The notes beneath the pieces were generated by a model. The model worked only from the letters and a program-made list of their open reading frames with translations, was not told where the DNA came from and ran no database searches. From an uncultured Clostridia bacterium (lineage in GTDB: Bacteria > Bacillota > Clostridia > Peptostreptococcales > Anaerovoracaceae), in contig CAKQOE010000013.1 of NCBI GenBank assembly GCA_934255545.1, forward strand, positions 1 to 55,250: a stretch of 55,250 nt of DNA. Reading direction: 5' to 3'. Numbering within the stretch: position 1 is the first letter of the stretch; each line of letters starts with the position of its first letter. Below, piece by piece: positions 25,696 to 34,482 of the stretch. The translations under genes and the position numbers were made by a program.

Positions 25696-26310
25696 ATGTT
25701 TGAATTCAGTACTATAGAAGAAGCTATACAGGATCTGCGCGACGGAAAAATAATCGTTATGACTGACGATCCTGACAGAGAAAATGAGGGTGACTGCATA
25801 TGCGCGGCTGAGTTTGCGACGAAGTACAACATGAATTTCATGGCTACTTACGCAAAGGGTCTGATATGCATGCCTATGAGCACTGCGATGTGCGAAAAGC
25901 TCGGTCTTCCTCAGATGGTAGAAAATAACACTGACAATCACGCAACTGCGTTTACTCACTCTATAGACCATGTAGACACTACTACAGGCATCTCAGCTAC
26001 AGAGCGTTCTTACACTGCCATAAAGTGCACAGAGGACGACGCAAAGCCTGAGGATTTCAGAAGACCCGGTCACATGTTCCCGCTCGAAGCAAAGGCAGGC
26101 GGCGTATTTGAAAGAGGCGGCCACACTGAGGGCACGGTCGATCTTATGAGGATAGCAGGACTTAAGGAAGTCGGCATCTGCTGCGAGATCATGCGCGAGG
26201 ACGGTGAAATGATGCGCACAAAGGAACTCATAGAGTTTGCGCAGCTTCACAACCTGAAGTTCATAACTATAAAGGCCCTGAAGGAATACAGAAAGGCTCA
26301 CAACTGCTAG
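25696..26310 (+). CDS. ribB: 3,4-dihydroxy-2-butanone-4-phosphate synthase
   Basis: A 204-residue enzyme that turns ribulose 5-phosphate into the four-carbon riboflavin precursor. DDPDRENEGD (acidic loop and metal site), GLICMPMS, the Thr-Gly-Ile-Ser-Ala stretch TTTGISATERS and RPGHMFPLEAKAGGVFERGGHTEGTVDL are all present. GGAGG lies 9 nt before ATG 25696; the frame is open to a TTG at 25681. In many Bacillota RibB is fused to RibA; here the two are separate genes 69 nt apart in the same order. Confidence 0.95.
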   Translation: MFEFSTIEEAIQDLRDGKIIVMTDDPDRENEGDCICAAEFATKYNMNFMATYAKGLICMPMSTAMCEKLGLPQMVENNTDNHATAFTHSIDHVDTTTGISATERSYTAIKCTEDDAKPEDFRRPGHMFPLEAKAGGVFERGGHTEGTVDLMRIAGLKEVGICCEIMREDGEMMRTKELIEFAQLHNLKFITIKALKEYRKAHNC

Positions 26311-26379
26311 CAGATCAATGGCAGTGCTGTTTGAAATACATTACCGGCTGTTGTGATGACAGCGGAAAGGAAAATGCTT

Positions 26380-27066
26380 ATGACAAGTGAATTATGCAAG
26401 GCCGGTGTTGCGATGGAGCATCAGGCTGCGGTAGAAAACGGAGAAAAAACGGAAAGACCGGCTGACGGCGGTCCGGTCATGGAGCGCGTCGTTACTGCCA
26501 AGCTTCCGACAAAATATGGAAATTTTCTTATACACGGATTTGTAAACAGGATAAACGGAGAGCACCACGTGGCCCTTACCATGGGCGATGTGGCAAACGG
26601 CGAACCTGTACTCGTGCGAGTTCATTCAGAGTGCCTGACTGGTGACGCGTTCGGTTCGGCAAAGTGCGACTGCGGCGATCAGTTCGAGGCTGCGATGCGC
26701 GCCATAGCTGCTGAAGGGCGCGGCATCATGGTATACCTGCGTCAGGAGGGCCGTGGGATCGGCCTCATAAACAAGCTCAAGGCGTATGCTCTTCAGGATC
26801 AGGGTATGGATACGGTAGAGGCAAACCTGGCTCTCGGATTTCCTGCTGACGCGCGCGACTACACTGTGGGCGCGGAGATGCTTGCAGACCTCGGAGCAAG
26901 AAAGCTCAGGCTCCTGACAAATAACCCTGAAAAGCGCGATGGCCTTGAAAAGTTCGGACTCGAGATAGTTGAGCGCGTTCCTATCGAGACAAAGCACAAG
27001 GATGCATGCGAGTTCTACATGCAGACAAAGAAAGAAAAAATGGGTCATATTTTAAAGACTTATTAA
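26380..27066 (+). CDS. ribA: GTP cyclohydrolase II
   Basis: A 228-residue enzyme that opens the imidazole ring of GTP in the first step of riboflavin synthesis. The zinc cysteines (SECLTGDAFGSAKCDCGDQ), RQEGRGIGLINKLKAY and RLLTNNPEKRDGLEKFG are diagnostic. About 35 extra residues precede the usual ERVVTAKLPTKYG beginning and could be a remnant of the linker of a RibBA fusion. AAAGG is ~9 nt before ATG 26380; ATG 26374 and GTG 26353 are also in frame. Confidence 0.93.
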   Translation: MTSELCKAGVAMEHQAAVENGEKTERPADGGPVMERVVTAKLPTKYGNFLIHGFVNRINGEHHVALTMGDVANGEPVLVRVHSECLTGDAFGSAKCDCGDQFEAAMRAIAAEGRGIMVYLRQEGRGIGLINKLKAYALQDQGMDTVEANLALGFPADARDYTVGAEMLADLGARKLRLLTNNPEKRDGLEKFGLEIVERVPIETKHKDACEFYMQTKKEKMGHILKTY

Positions 27067-27087
27067 TTTGATAAAATAAATATAATA

Positions 27088-27115
27088 TTGAACAATCAAA
27101 TCGTTTAATTAATAA
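27088..27115 (+). promoter_or_regulatory. internal promoter upstream of ribH
   Basis: TTGAAC (27088-27093), 16-nt spacer, TAATAA (27110-27115) in a markedly AT-rich gap; the start would be near 27122, just before the hairpin at 27132. Confidence 0.5.
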
Positions 27116-27131
27116 ATAATACTAAGCACTG

Positions 27132-27148
27132 CAGCCGCCCGGCGGCTG
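27132..27148 (+). repeat. 5'-leader GC hairpin of ribH
   Basis: CAGCCGC-CCG-GCGGCTG is a perfect 7-bp stem with a trinucleotide loop, about 10 nt after the predicted start and 36 nt before ribH. Confidence 0.6.
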
Positions 27149-27183
27149 AGCAGAAAGTAAAATATCAAACGGAGGATACGAAA

Positions 27184-27657
27184 ATGGATAAGAACATCAA
27201 TGTTTTAGAAGGCAAGTTAGTTGCAGAGGGCATCAAGGTAGGCATCGTTGCTTCACGTTTCAACGAATTCATAGTTTCAAAGCTTATCGGCGGCGCTCTC
27301 GACGGACTTCTCCGCCACAACGTAAAGGAAGAGGATATCACTCTCGCATGGGTACCGGGCGCTTTTGAGCTTCCTATGGCTGCAAAGAAGATGGTAGAGT
27401 CAGGCAAGTATGACGCGGTTATCTGCCTCGGCACTGTTATCCGCGGCGCTACGAGCCACTACGATCTTGTATGCAACGAAGCTGCAAAGGGTATCGCGCA
27501 GGTAGGTCTCCAGTCAGGCGTTCCTGTAATGTTTGGCGTAGTTACTACAGAAAATATTGAGCAGGCTATCGAAAGAGCCGGAACAAAGGCAGGCAACAAG
27601 GGCTATGACTGCGCTCTAAGCGCTATCGAGATGGTAAATCTCTACAAGCAGATCTAA
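27184..27657 (+). CDS. ribH: 6,7-dimethyl-8-ribityllumazine synthase
   Basis: A 157-residue enzyme that condenses the RibA/RibD and RibB products to lumazine; in bacteria it usually assembles as a 60-subunit shell. GIVASRFNEFIVSKL, WVPGAFELPMAAKKM, CLGTVIRGATSHYD and FGVVTTENIEQAIERAGTKAGNKG are diagnostic. Codon use is strongly biased to ATC/CTC/GGC, more than in ribD-ribA, and it has a probable own promoter and leader hairpin, which would fit a demand for many copies. GGAGG precedes ATG. Confidence 0.96.
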   Translation: MDKNINVLEGKLVAEGIKVGIVASRFNEFIVSKLIGGALDGLLRHNVKEEDITLAWVPGAFELPMAAKKMVESGKYDAVICLGTVIRGATSHYDLVCNEAAKGIAQVGLQSGVPVMFGVVTTENIEQAIERAGTKAGNKGYDCALSAIEMVNLYKQI

Positions 27658-27724
27658 TGATCGGCTCGTCAGCTGTAAAAGCGGCTGCTTAGTGATGTAA
27701 ATATATAAATAACGTATGATATGC

Positions 27725-27766
27725 AAAAAGCGTAGCAGGGCCGGAAGGCCGCAGGCTGCGCTTTTT
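27725..27766 (+). terminator. terminator of the rib operon
   Basis: A 12-bp stem (AAAAAGCGTAGC / GCTGCGCTTTTT, one G-T pair) enclosing an inner GGCC-GGAA-GGCC hairpin. Confidence 0.8.
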
Positions 27767-27797
27767 GTGTAAGGCTGTAAATTTTTATCTGAAAAGC

Positions 27798-28088
27798 TTA
27801 TCTTATGATATCGCACTCCTGACATCTCACAGCGCTGAATCCGGCGCATGAGTTACAGTAGCCGAACTGCGGACATGAAAGACCGCATTCTACTTCGTCC
27901 ATAGGCTTCTGATGGAACTTGCAGAAAGGACCGAATACCTTTGTATATTCGAAGTAATGCATGTTGTCTATGTGCTCGCATATGTAGTAGCTCGGCTTTC
28001 CGTTTGCGCCGCAAAGTGTAGTCTTTCCGCTGAACCAGATATCCTTGTTAATATTTGATGCGGCCGGCTTTGTTTTTATCTCACTCAT
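27798..28088 (-). CDS. small cysteine-rich hypothetical protein
   Basis: A 96-residue protein I do not recognise. It has about nine cysteines, most in the second half (ECGLSCPQFGYCNSCAG and VRCQECD), plus several His, a pattern that suggests a zinc- or iron-binding fold. There is no signal peptide or membrane helix. AAGGAGG is 6 nt before ATG, so translation is well supported. It faces the rib terminator and is divergent from ilvD. A metal-dependent regulatory or assembly role is possible but unsupported. Confidence 0.65.
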   Translation of the reverse strand: MSEIKTKPAASNINKDIWFSGKTTLCGANGKPSYYICEHIDNMHYFEYTKVFGPFCKFHQKPMDEVECGLSCPQFGYCNSCAGFSAVRCQECDIIR

Positions 28089-28238
28089 TATTTTCCTCCT
28101 TCATATGTTTTGATAGTATAAAATATGATCATATGATAGTAAGCATACAAATCATATGCTTAAAATCATTGTAACATAGACCATTTTTTTAGTAAAGGAC
28201 ATATGTTTTTAATATTCCTCGTCCTCAAGCGCGATGCT

Positions 28239-28254
28239 CGCGCGGTGACGCGCG
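28239..28254 (+). repeat. GC hairpin with GTGA loop
   Basis: CGCGCG-GTGA-CGCGCG is a perfect 6-bp stem in AT-rich DNA, about 185 nt upstream of ilvD. Confidence 0.5.
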
Positions 28255-28352
28255 CGGGGGGATGCTTTTATTATTTAATGCTGTGTTTTATTAATTGGAG
28301 CAAGAAATTTTTGTGATATTATGAAGTATTTATGCCCGATTGCGGAAAATCG

Positions 28353-28361
28353 TGATATACT
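28353..28361 (+). promoter_or_regulatory. possible extended -10 promoter of ilvD
   Basis: TGA-TATACT at 28353-28361 with a weak -35. A short stem AGCCGC-TGAG-GCGGTT (28383-28398) follows about 15 nt after the expected start. Confidence 0.4.
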
Positions 28362-28424
28362 TATTTGCAAAATGCTGATTCAAGCCGCTGAGGCGGTTAT
28401 GTAAATATGAAAGGAAACAGAATT

Positions 28425-30089
28425 ATGAACAGTGACAAGATCAAAAACGGTCCCGGCGGGGCTCCTGTACGTTCGCTTTTTTATGGAATGGGAATGGTAA
28501 AAGAAGAAATCGAAAGACCTCTTATCGGTGTTGTAAACGCTCAGAATGAGCTTATCCCGGGACACCTGCTGCTCGACAGAGTTGCGCAGGCTGTAAAGAA
28601 GGGCATAATCATGGCAGGCGGTACTCCTGTTGAGTTCCCTGCTATCGGTATCTGCGACGGTATCGCTATGGGTCACGAGGGTATGAAGTATCCTCTTGCG
28701 AGCCGTGAGCTTATCTGCGACTCTATCGAGGCTATGGCGAAGGGTCACGCTCTTGACGGTCTCGTTCTCATACCTAACTGCGACAAGATCGTTCCAGGCA
28801 TGATGATGGCGGCTGCGAGACTTAATATCCCTTCAGTTATGGTATCAGGCGGTCCTATGAGAACAGGAAGCCTTGACGGCGATATCCTTGACTTTAACAG
28901 CGTTATGGAGCGCGTAGGCGCTTTCAAGAACGGCGACTGCACTGAGGAACAGCTTGAGGACGTTGCTGAGCGCTGCTGTCCTGGATGCGGTTCATGTTCA
29001 GGTCTGTTCACTGCAAACAGCATGAACTCTCTTACTGAGGTACTCGGTATGGGTCTCCCTTACAACGGAACTGCTCTGTGTGACAGCGGCGAGCGTATCC
29101 GTCTCGCTAAGAGAGCAGGTATGCAGGTAATGGAAATGCTCAGAAGAGACATCCGTCCTCGCGACATACTTACTCCGGATGCTTTCGAGAACGCTATAAC
29201 TGTCGATATGGCTATGGCAGGCTCTACAAATACAGTTCTTCACCTCCCTGCTATTGCTCACGAGGCAGGTATCGAGCTGAATCTCGATATGTTTGACGCT
29301 ATAAGCGAGCGCACTCCTAACCTGTGCAAGCTGAGCCCAAGCGGTCACCACCATATGGAAGACCTCGGTCTTGCAGGCGGTATCCCTGCACTCATGAACG
29401 AGCTCACTAAGCTTGACCTCATACATAAGGACTGCATGACTGTTACAGGCAAGACTGTAGGAGAAAATATCGAGAACCACTCTGTTCTCAACTATGATGT
29501 AATAAAGCACGTTGAGGCTCCTTACAGAAACAGAGGCGGTCTGGCTATCCTCCGCGGAAACCTCGCTCCTCTCGGCGCTGTAGTAAAGGAATCAGCAGTT
29601 GCTCCTGAAATGCTCGCGCACGACGGTCCTGCTGTTATCTTCAACTCTGAGGAAGAGGCTTCTGCCGCTATCTGGGGCAAGAAGATAAAGAAGGGCGACA
29701 TCATCGTTATCAGATATGAAGGCCCTAAGGGCGGTCCGGGCATGAGAGAAATGCTCTCTCCGACTTCTTCTATTGCAGGCATGGGTCTCGACAAGGACGT
29801 AGCGCTCATCACAGACGGAAGATTCTCAGGCGCGTCAAGAGGCGCTTCTATCGGCCACGTTTCTCCTGAAGCTATGGCGGGAGGACTTATCGGACTCCTC
29901 AAGGACGGCGACACTATCCACATCGACATCCCTAACAGGATCCTCGAAGTAAAGCTCAGCGATGAAGAGATAGAAAAGAGAAAGGCTGAGTACGTAAAGC
30001 CTGAGCCTAAGGTAAAGACAGGCTACCTCGCACGTTACGCCAAGCTTGTAACATCTGCAAATACAGGCGCAGTCCTCAGTGTAGACTGA
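28425..30089 (+). CDS. ilvD: dihydroxy-acid dehydratase
   Basis: A 554-residue iron-sulfur enzyme of valine, leucine and isoleucine synthesis that dehydrates 2,3-dihydroxy acids to 2-keto acids. The start NGPGGAPVRSLFYGMGM, the cluster cysteines (NCDKIVPGM and CCPGCGSCSG) and DGRFSGASRG with GHVSPEA are diagnostic, and length is normal. GAAAGGA lies ~8 nt before ATG 28425; an in-frame ATG at 28407 is less well placed. Codon use is strongly biased, which indicates high expression. No other ilv or leu gene is near. Confidence 0.96.
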   Translation: MNSDKIKNGPGGAPVRSLFYGMGMVKEEIERPLIGVVNAQNELIPGHLLLDRVAQAVKKGIIMAGGTPVEFPAIGICDGIAMGHEGMKYPLASRELICDSIEAMAKGHALDGLVLIPNCDKIVPGMMMAAARLNIPSVMVSGGPMRTGSLDGDILDFNSVMERVGAFKNGDCTEEQLEDVAERCCPGCGSCSGLFTANSMNSLTEVLGMGLPYNGTALCDSGERIRLAKRAGMQVMEMLRRDIRPRDILTPDAFENAITVDMAMAGSTNTVLHLPAIAHEAGIELNLDMFDAISERTPNLCKLSPSGHHHMEDLGLAGGIPALMNELTKLDLIHKDCMTVTGKTVGENIENHSVLNYDVIKHVEAPYRNRGGLAILRGNLAPLGAVVKESAVAPEMLAHDGPAVIFNSEEEASAAIWGKKIKKGDIIVIRYEGPKGGPGMREMLSPTSSIAGMGLDKDVALITDGRFSGASRGASIGHVSPEAMAGGLIGLLKDGDTIHIDIPNRILEVKLSDEEIEKRKAEYVKPEPKVKTGYLARYAKLVTSANTGAVLSVD

Positions 30090-30113
30090 TTTACGGTGAC
30101 TGAAAAATAAAAC

Positions 30114-30200
30114 AATGAGCCTGATGTATCCCGGTCAATAATATGTACCCAGTGTCCAGAAAACTGGGTACATATCACAAACGGATACATCAGGCTCATT
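30114..30200. terminator. nested 87-bp palindrome, probable bidirectional terminator
   Basis: The outer arms AATGAGCCTGATGTATCC / GGATACATCAGGCTCATT (30114-30131 and 30183-30200) are perfect 18-mers. A second perfect 13-bp pair, ATATGTACCCAGT / ACTGGGTACATAT (30141-30153 and 30163-30175), is nested inside. T-rich DNA follows on the plus side. It separates ilvD from the convergent transposase-family gene and also marks the left edge of the foreign-looking island. Confidence 0.7.
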
Positions 30201-30215
30201 TTATATTTTAACGGA

Positions 30216-31037
30216 TCAAACAGCTGCGTCAGTAAGCCACTCTCTGATGGTGTTCACATCAAATTCAATGATATCGGCGATATCATCAATAGAATACCCC
30301 TTTTTTATCAATTTCAGTGCAGTAGCTTTAGCTTGCTCCTCACGACCTTCGGCAAAGCTTTCACTCCTCAGGTCCTCCATAGCCTTACACATTTCACGCA
30401 CCCCCTTCGGATTTTCTTTTAAATATCTTGTTTTGGAAGCAATCAGCTCAAAATTCATATCATTTGCATCAGTACAGTTGAAATCATGCATAAGCTTTCC
30501 AATATCAGAATCGCCACGATACTGACCGTTAACATAAATAATATGTGAACCGTCTTCGAAAGATGTTCCTGTTGTAAGATTCATATTTTGTATAATATAT
30601 ACAGCATCGCTATTTTTAAAGTAATCATTTTCAGTAATAAATATGACATAAGTGTCAGGAAGTGCAGAATAGTCCTGATTTTCGTCAAGATTTTCAATAT
30701 CCGTTATACTTGAGTAATATCTGGCGCGATGAGGATCTGCTCCATTATCCGATCGTTGAACTTCAATATCATATTTTTTTCCGTTACTGTCAGTAGCGTA
30801 TGCATCTAAGCATACAGACCTTGCGCCTGTAACACGTTTCATATCAGCTTGAGTTTCACAACGTGTTATCACCAGGTCAGGTTTTTCAATAATAATGCGG
30901 AGTACAAGCTCCACAAGAGGAATATTATCCTTAAAAAGACCACGCATAAAAGTATCGTCGATAGGTCTGAAATTTTTCAGACGCTGAAGATCCTCTTTAT
31001 GTTTACGCAGTCGCTTTTTTTCTGCATTTTCCGTCAT
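30216..31037 (-). CDS. PD-(D/E)XK nuclease family transposase / Rpn-like protein
   Basis: A 273-residue protein of the PDDEXK_2/Rpn family, common in many copies in gut Clostridia. RPIDDTFMRGLFKDNIPLVELVL, the core SVCLDAYATDSNGKKYDIEVQR (Asp, then ExQ of the nuclease core) and RARYYSSITDIENL are family-typical, and the C-terminus has the usual ATALKLIKKGYSIDDIADI helix-turn-helix-like tail. Such proteins are nucleases linked to recombination; many are called transposases, but no terminal repeats are seen. ATG 31037 follows a GGAG ~12 nt upstream; a TTG at 31055 extends the frame. It appears intact and sits beside decayed RHS DNA. Confidence 0.8.
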   Translation of the reverse strand: MTENAEKKRLRKHKEDLQRLKNFRPIDDTFMRGLFKDNIPLVELVLRIIIEKPDLVITRCETQADMKRVTGARSVCLDAYATDSNGKKYDIEVQRSDNGADPHRARYYSSITDIENLDENQDYSALPDTYVIFITENDYFKNSDAVYIIQNMNLTTGTSFEDGSHIIYVNGQYRGDSDIGKLMHDFNCTDANDMNFELIASKTRYLKENPKGVREMCKAMEDLRSESFAEGREEQAKATALKLIKKGYSIDDIADIIEFDVNTIREWLTDAAV

Positions 31038-31251
31038 ATTGTGTAATTTCTCCAATTCAGCAAATAGCTGATCTAATATGATTCGGATAATTAGATGGTA
31101 TCATGCAGTGTATGATTTATCAAGATATGTTGCAACGGTGAAAGTCCGAATCAAAGCAAATGTAAAAATTTTTATACCATGGCAAACCTTATTATATATT
31201 AAATGGAATAATATTACAACCATAATATGTAAATCATAAAAAGTAATATCT

Positions 31252-33000
31252 GTAACTGATGGCAGAGGAAGTACTGTAAATTACAGTTATGACAAAGAGG
31301 GACAGCAGATAACAGAAAAAGATGCTCTTGGATCTACATGTTCAAGGACATACGATGAAAATGGAAATTTCATATCTGAAACTGATTAAAATGGTAATAC
31401 ATGGAATTGCTTATATGATGCAGCTGATCAGCTCATATGTTCTACAGATCTGGCAGGCGGAAAAACTTATTATGGATATGATGCAAACGGAAATACAACT
31501 TCAGAAACTTCCCCTCTCGGAAACAGGAAAGAATATGGTTACGATGCAGAAGGAAATCTGACATCTTATGAGTATGATGGCAATGGAAATTGTATAAAGA
31601 TGACTACATCTGATGGTGAAACGGTCTATGAATATGATGAACTTGACAGACTCATAAAGACTGTCTATCCGGATGGAAACAGTGAAACTTTAAAATATGA
31701 TGGCATTGGAAATATAGCTTCGTCTTATGACAGGAACGGTAATAAAACATCATATAAATATGATGCCGTAGGCAATCTCATAGAGACGAAACTTTATATA
31801 GTAGACGAGCAGGATAAGGTCGATTCATGGGAGATAACAGCTTATGAATTCGATAGCAGAGGATTGGTAACAAAACAGATCGACGCTCTTGGAAATGTTA
31901 CGACAACAGAAACGACATATACATATGACGAGCTTGACCGCCTTGTAAAAGCACATGATGAATATGGAAATTCTACAAGAGAATAGAGATATGATTCTCT
32001 TGGAAATCTGACATATGAGACAGGAAATGGAAGCCATACTACTGATTATCGCTACAATGACCTCAATCAGCAGATATCACGTTCAACGGATAACTGGAAG
32101 ACATCCACAGCAAGTGAATATGATGCGAGAGGAAATCTTGTACTTGAAAGTTATGTAAAGAACAAGAAACAGACAGTATCAGGACAGTATACATATGATG
32201 CTTCCAATAAAATGACTCAAGGCATAAATGCCAATGGCGAGAAAAGCATATACAGTTATAACGGACTTGGCGCACTCATGGAAAATACATGGGTGATAGC
32301 AAAGAACGGTTACGGATATCATGATGTAAATGCTGATGATACGGTTCAGACTCAGACGGCAAATAAGGATAAGCCTACAGGAAGTAATGTAAAGAAAACG
32401 AGCACTGTAAAAAAACAGTTCGTAGTAGACTTTACATCTGATACATACAGACCGTTATAGGAACATGAGGTAAACGGACTCAATTATCGTTATGTTTACA
32501 GCGATAAAGCACGGCTCAGTGTGGTAGTCAGTGAGATATCGAATGGTTCAGCATCACTTCTTGATAAAAACGGAGAACTTCATGCGTATTATCATACAGA
32601 CTATCTCGGAACTACCGACTATCTGACAAGCGCTGTAAATTCAAAGGTCATAGCATGGAGATCAGTATGGAAGATAAAACCTGAGAGTTATAGCACAGGC
32701 TATAAATTTAAATGTGATGTAAGACAGCTTGATAGATATATAAATAATATATGGGAAGCTCGCCCGGATGTGGATTTAAAAAAAGGCAGTGCCAATATAT
32801 ATGGAGATTTTATATTGTCTACAAGATGGATGGATTATAGCGTTCAGTATAAATATATAGGACAGGGTATAATTATATATTCCTATGATATTAACTTAAA
32901 TAAAGAAGCTGTTCAAAATGATGTTGCTGTAGCGGCTATAATTGGTGGATATGCAGTTTTAATATATTGTACTGGAGGTGCCGTAGTGGTATTTGCTTAA
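31252..33000 (+). pseudogene. decayed RHS/YD-repeat polymorphic-toxin gene
   Basis: One frame reads YD-repeat protein from 31252 to 33000 with in-frame stops at 31387 (TAA), 31984 (TAG) and 32458 (TAG). Repeats such as YDENGN, YGYDANGNTTSETSPLGN, YEYDELDRLIKTVYPDGN and YKYDAVGNLIE are plain, and LHAYYHTDYLGTTDYLT is the typical RHS core end. The 5' part, which in intact RHS proteins adds well over a thousand residues, is missing. After the core the last ~110 residues (SYSTGYKFKCDVRQLDRY ... AVLIYCTGGAVVVFA) are unlike RHS, may be a toxin domain and end in a hydrophobic segment. It is probably a remnant, though the final open part (32521-33000) could still encode a fragment. Confidence 0.85.
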
Positions 33001-33171
33001 AAACTTATTTACATGTTGTACATTAAAATAAGTTAAGGTTATTCTTATATTATAATAATGTTGAACTAAAGTTGCAAATTTATGGAAAATAATTTGTAGC
33101 TTTAGTTCAAACTATCTGCTTTATCTTTTGTAGATAAATTGAAAATATATTTTGAGGGGCATGTATTAAAA

Positions 33172-33840
33172 ATGAAAAAGCATTTAATGGTTAAAAATTA
33201 TAGTAGTACATATGGGTTTAAATTGTTAAAAGTAAATAAAAAATATTCAATGGTTCGAGTAGTGAATGATGTAGTTCAGGGATTCCAAATTGATGAATAT
33301 AGACGCTGCGGGCGTAAAGCTACGTATATTAAATATGATATATATCCGTTATGCAATAATGAATCAAATTATTATAATGGTATATTTGCTAAATTGGATG
33401 CTAATGTGCAGATGGATATACCTATATTTGATACTTATTTGACTGATGAAAAAATTTGTGAAATTATACAGAGTGTTGTTTTTCCGTTTCTTAAAAGATA
33501 TGATTCATGCAAAAGTTATTATGGTTATTTAAATAAAACGTTAAGATTAGATGAATGTGGTATAGAAGAAGTATTTTTTGCATTAAAAAATAATGATATA
33601 TACAATGCGATCTGCATGATAAATGAAAGAATTGCTCAGTGTGATGATGCATATGAATCATGCTTAGATACAATGGATGAAGAATCGTTAAATCATAAAT
33701 TAATGATGTGTTCTGAAAGAAAAGAAAAACTTAAACTAATGTTGAATAGAATAGTATCATATACGCCAGATGAATTGGACAAGATATTACTTGAAAATGA
33801 AAAAATTGGAATTAAATTTATCGATGACCATTTAGTATAG
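33172..33840 (+). CDS. AT-rich hypothetical protein, possible immunity protein of the RHS remnant
   Basis: A 222-residue soluble protein I do not recognise. It is rich in Lys, Asn, Tyr and Ile, with a helical C-terminal half (KNNDIYNAICMINERIAQ; SERKEKLKLMLNRIVSYTPDEL). Base composition is far more AT-rich than the surroundings: 33181-33240 has only 11 G or C in 60. Immunity genes of polymorphic toxins typically lie directly after the toxin and are AT-rich, so an immunity role is an inference from position. TTG 33139 opens the frame, but GAGGGG before ATG 33172 favours the later start. No terminator is obvious after it. Confidence 0.55.
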   Translation: MKKHLMVKNYSSTYGFKLLKVNKKYSMVRVVNDVVQGFQIDEYRRCGRKATYIKYDIYPLCNNESNYYNGIFAKLDANVQMDIPIFDTYLTDEKICEIIQSVVFPFLKRYDSCKSYYGYLNKTLRLDECGIEEVFFALKNNDIYNAICMINERIAQCDDAYESCLDTMDEESLNHKLMMCSERKEKLKLMLNRIVSYTPDELDKILLENEKIGIKFIDDHLV

Positions 33841-33905
33841 GGGGACTAACAAACGTTAATATCAACTATGAAATTTAATAGCAGCTCATAAATTTGCTGA
33901 TATCT

Positions 33906-33933
33906 TTTACCTGTGAAGCAGTTTGCATATAAT
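33906..33933 (+). promoter_or_regulatory. probable promoter of the PNPOx-like gene
   Basis: TTTACC (33906-33911), 16-nt spacer and a consensus TATAAT (33928-33933). The GC hairpin at 33977 follows ~37 nt after the expected start. Confidence 0.45.
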
Positions 33934-33976
33934 AAAGCTGTTCCTGAAAACACATTATTTAAATCCAGAATCGTGT

Positions 33977-33993
33977 CCGGCGCCCGGCGCCGG
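33977..33993 (+). repeat. leader GC hairpin of the PNPOx-like gene
   Basis: CCGGCGC-CCG-GCGCCGG is a perfect 7-bp stem with a trinucleotide loop in AT-rich DNA, 49 nt before the start codon. The geometry is the same as the ribH leader hairpin but the arms differ. Confidence 0.55.
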
Positions 33994-34042
33994 CGCAGAA
34001 GATAAGTTACATTTGAATCACAGATAAAAGGAGGCAAAGAAT

Positions 34043-34441
34043 ATGAGTCTTAATGAAAGAGTTGTTGAAATTTTAAAGAACAATATGTGGGATATCGCTA
34101 CATGCGCATATAACCAGCCAAACGTTGTAACAGTTGCGTTCAAGGACGTTACTGAAGACGGAAAGCTTCTCGTAGGCGATGTATTCCTCGATACTACGCT
34201 TAGAAATATCGAAGCAAACAGCGGCCGTGTCGCAGTTACTGCTTTTGATGCTCAGACTTTTGAGGGTTATCAGATCAAAGGTACGGCTCAGTACATCACT
34301 TCAGGTGAGATCGTTGATACGTTCAAGAAGGCTGTTGAAGGTATGTTTAACGGCACTGCCACTGCAAAAGGCGCTCTTGTTATAACACCGGAAAAGGTCA
34401 TCGTTACTACTCCGGGTGCAGACAATAAGAAAGAGCTGTAA
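34043..34441 (+). CDS. pyridoxamine 5'-phosphate oxidase family protein
   Basis: A 132-residue split-barrel flavoprotein of the PNPOx-like superfamily, single domain. The pattern VVEILKNNMWDIATCAYNQP, VFLDTTLRNIEANSGRVAVTA and YQIKGTAQYI is typical of the small FMN-binding members in anaerobes. True pyridoxine oxidase is larger, so a role as FMN- or F420-type reductase or haem-binding protein is equally possible. AAAGGAGG lies ~11 nt upstream. Codon use is strongly biased, suggesting high expression. It is a single-gene unit with promoter, leader hairpin and terminator. Confidence 0.8.
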   Translation: MSLNERVVEILKNNMWDIATCAYNQPNVVTVAFKDVTEDGKLLVGDVFLDTTLRNIEANSGRVAVTAFDAQTFEGYQIKGTAQYITSGEIVDTFKKAVEGMFNGTATAKGALVITPEKVIVTTPGADNKKEL

Positions 34442-34482
34442 GATCGTTTTAACTTTTCATTCTAAAATATTTTCATTCGACA

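Larger units (their letters stand above)
28089..28424. other. divergent gap upstream of ilvD
   Basis: No gene, T-box or leader peptide is seen. It holds an AT-rich stretch with ATGATCATATGAT palindromes near 28120, a GC hairpin CGCGCG-GTGA-CGCGCG (28239-28254), the probable ilvD promoter (28353-28361) and a leader hairpin (28383-28398). Confidence 0.45.

Noticed and set aside
28089..28424. T-box or leader-peptide attenuator before ilvD
   Set aside because: No T-box sequence and no run of branched-chain codons in a small frame.
31110..31160. GGTGAAAGTCCG stretch resembling part of a group II intron or riboswitch
   Set aside because: No supporting structure or reverse transcriptase nearby; treated as chance.
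31387..32460. Stop-codon recoding in the RHS frame
   Set aside because: TAG and TAA end ordinary genes here (for example ribB ends in TAG), so the stops are most simply mutations of a dead gene.
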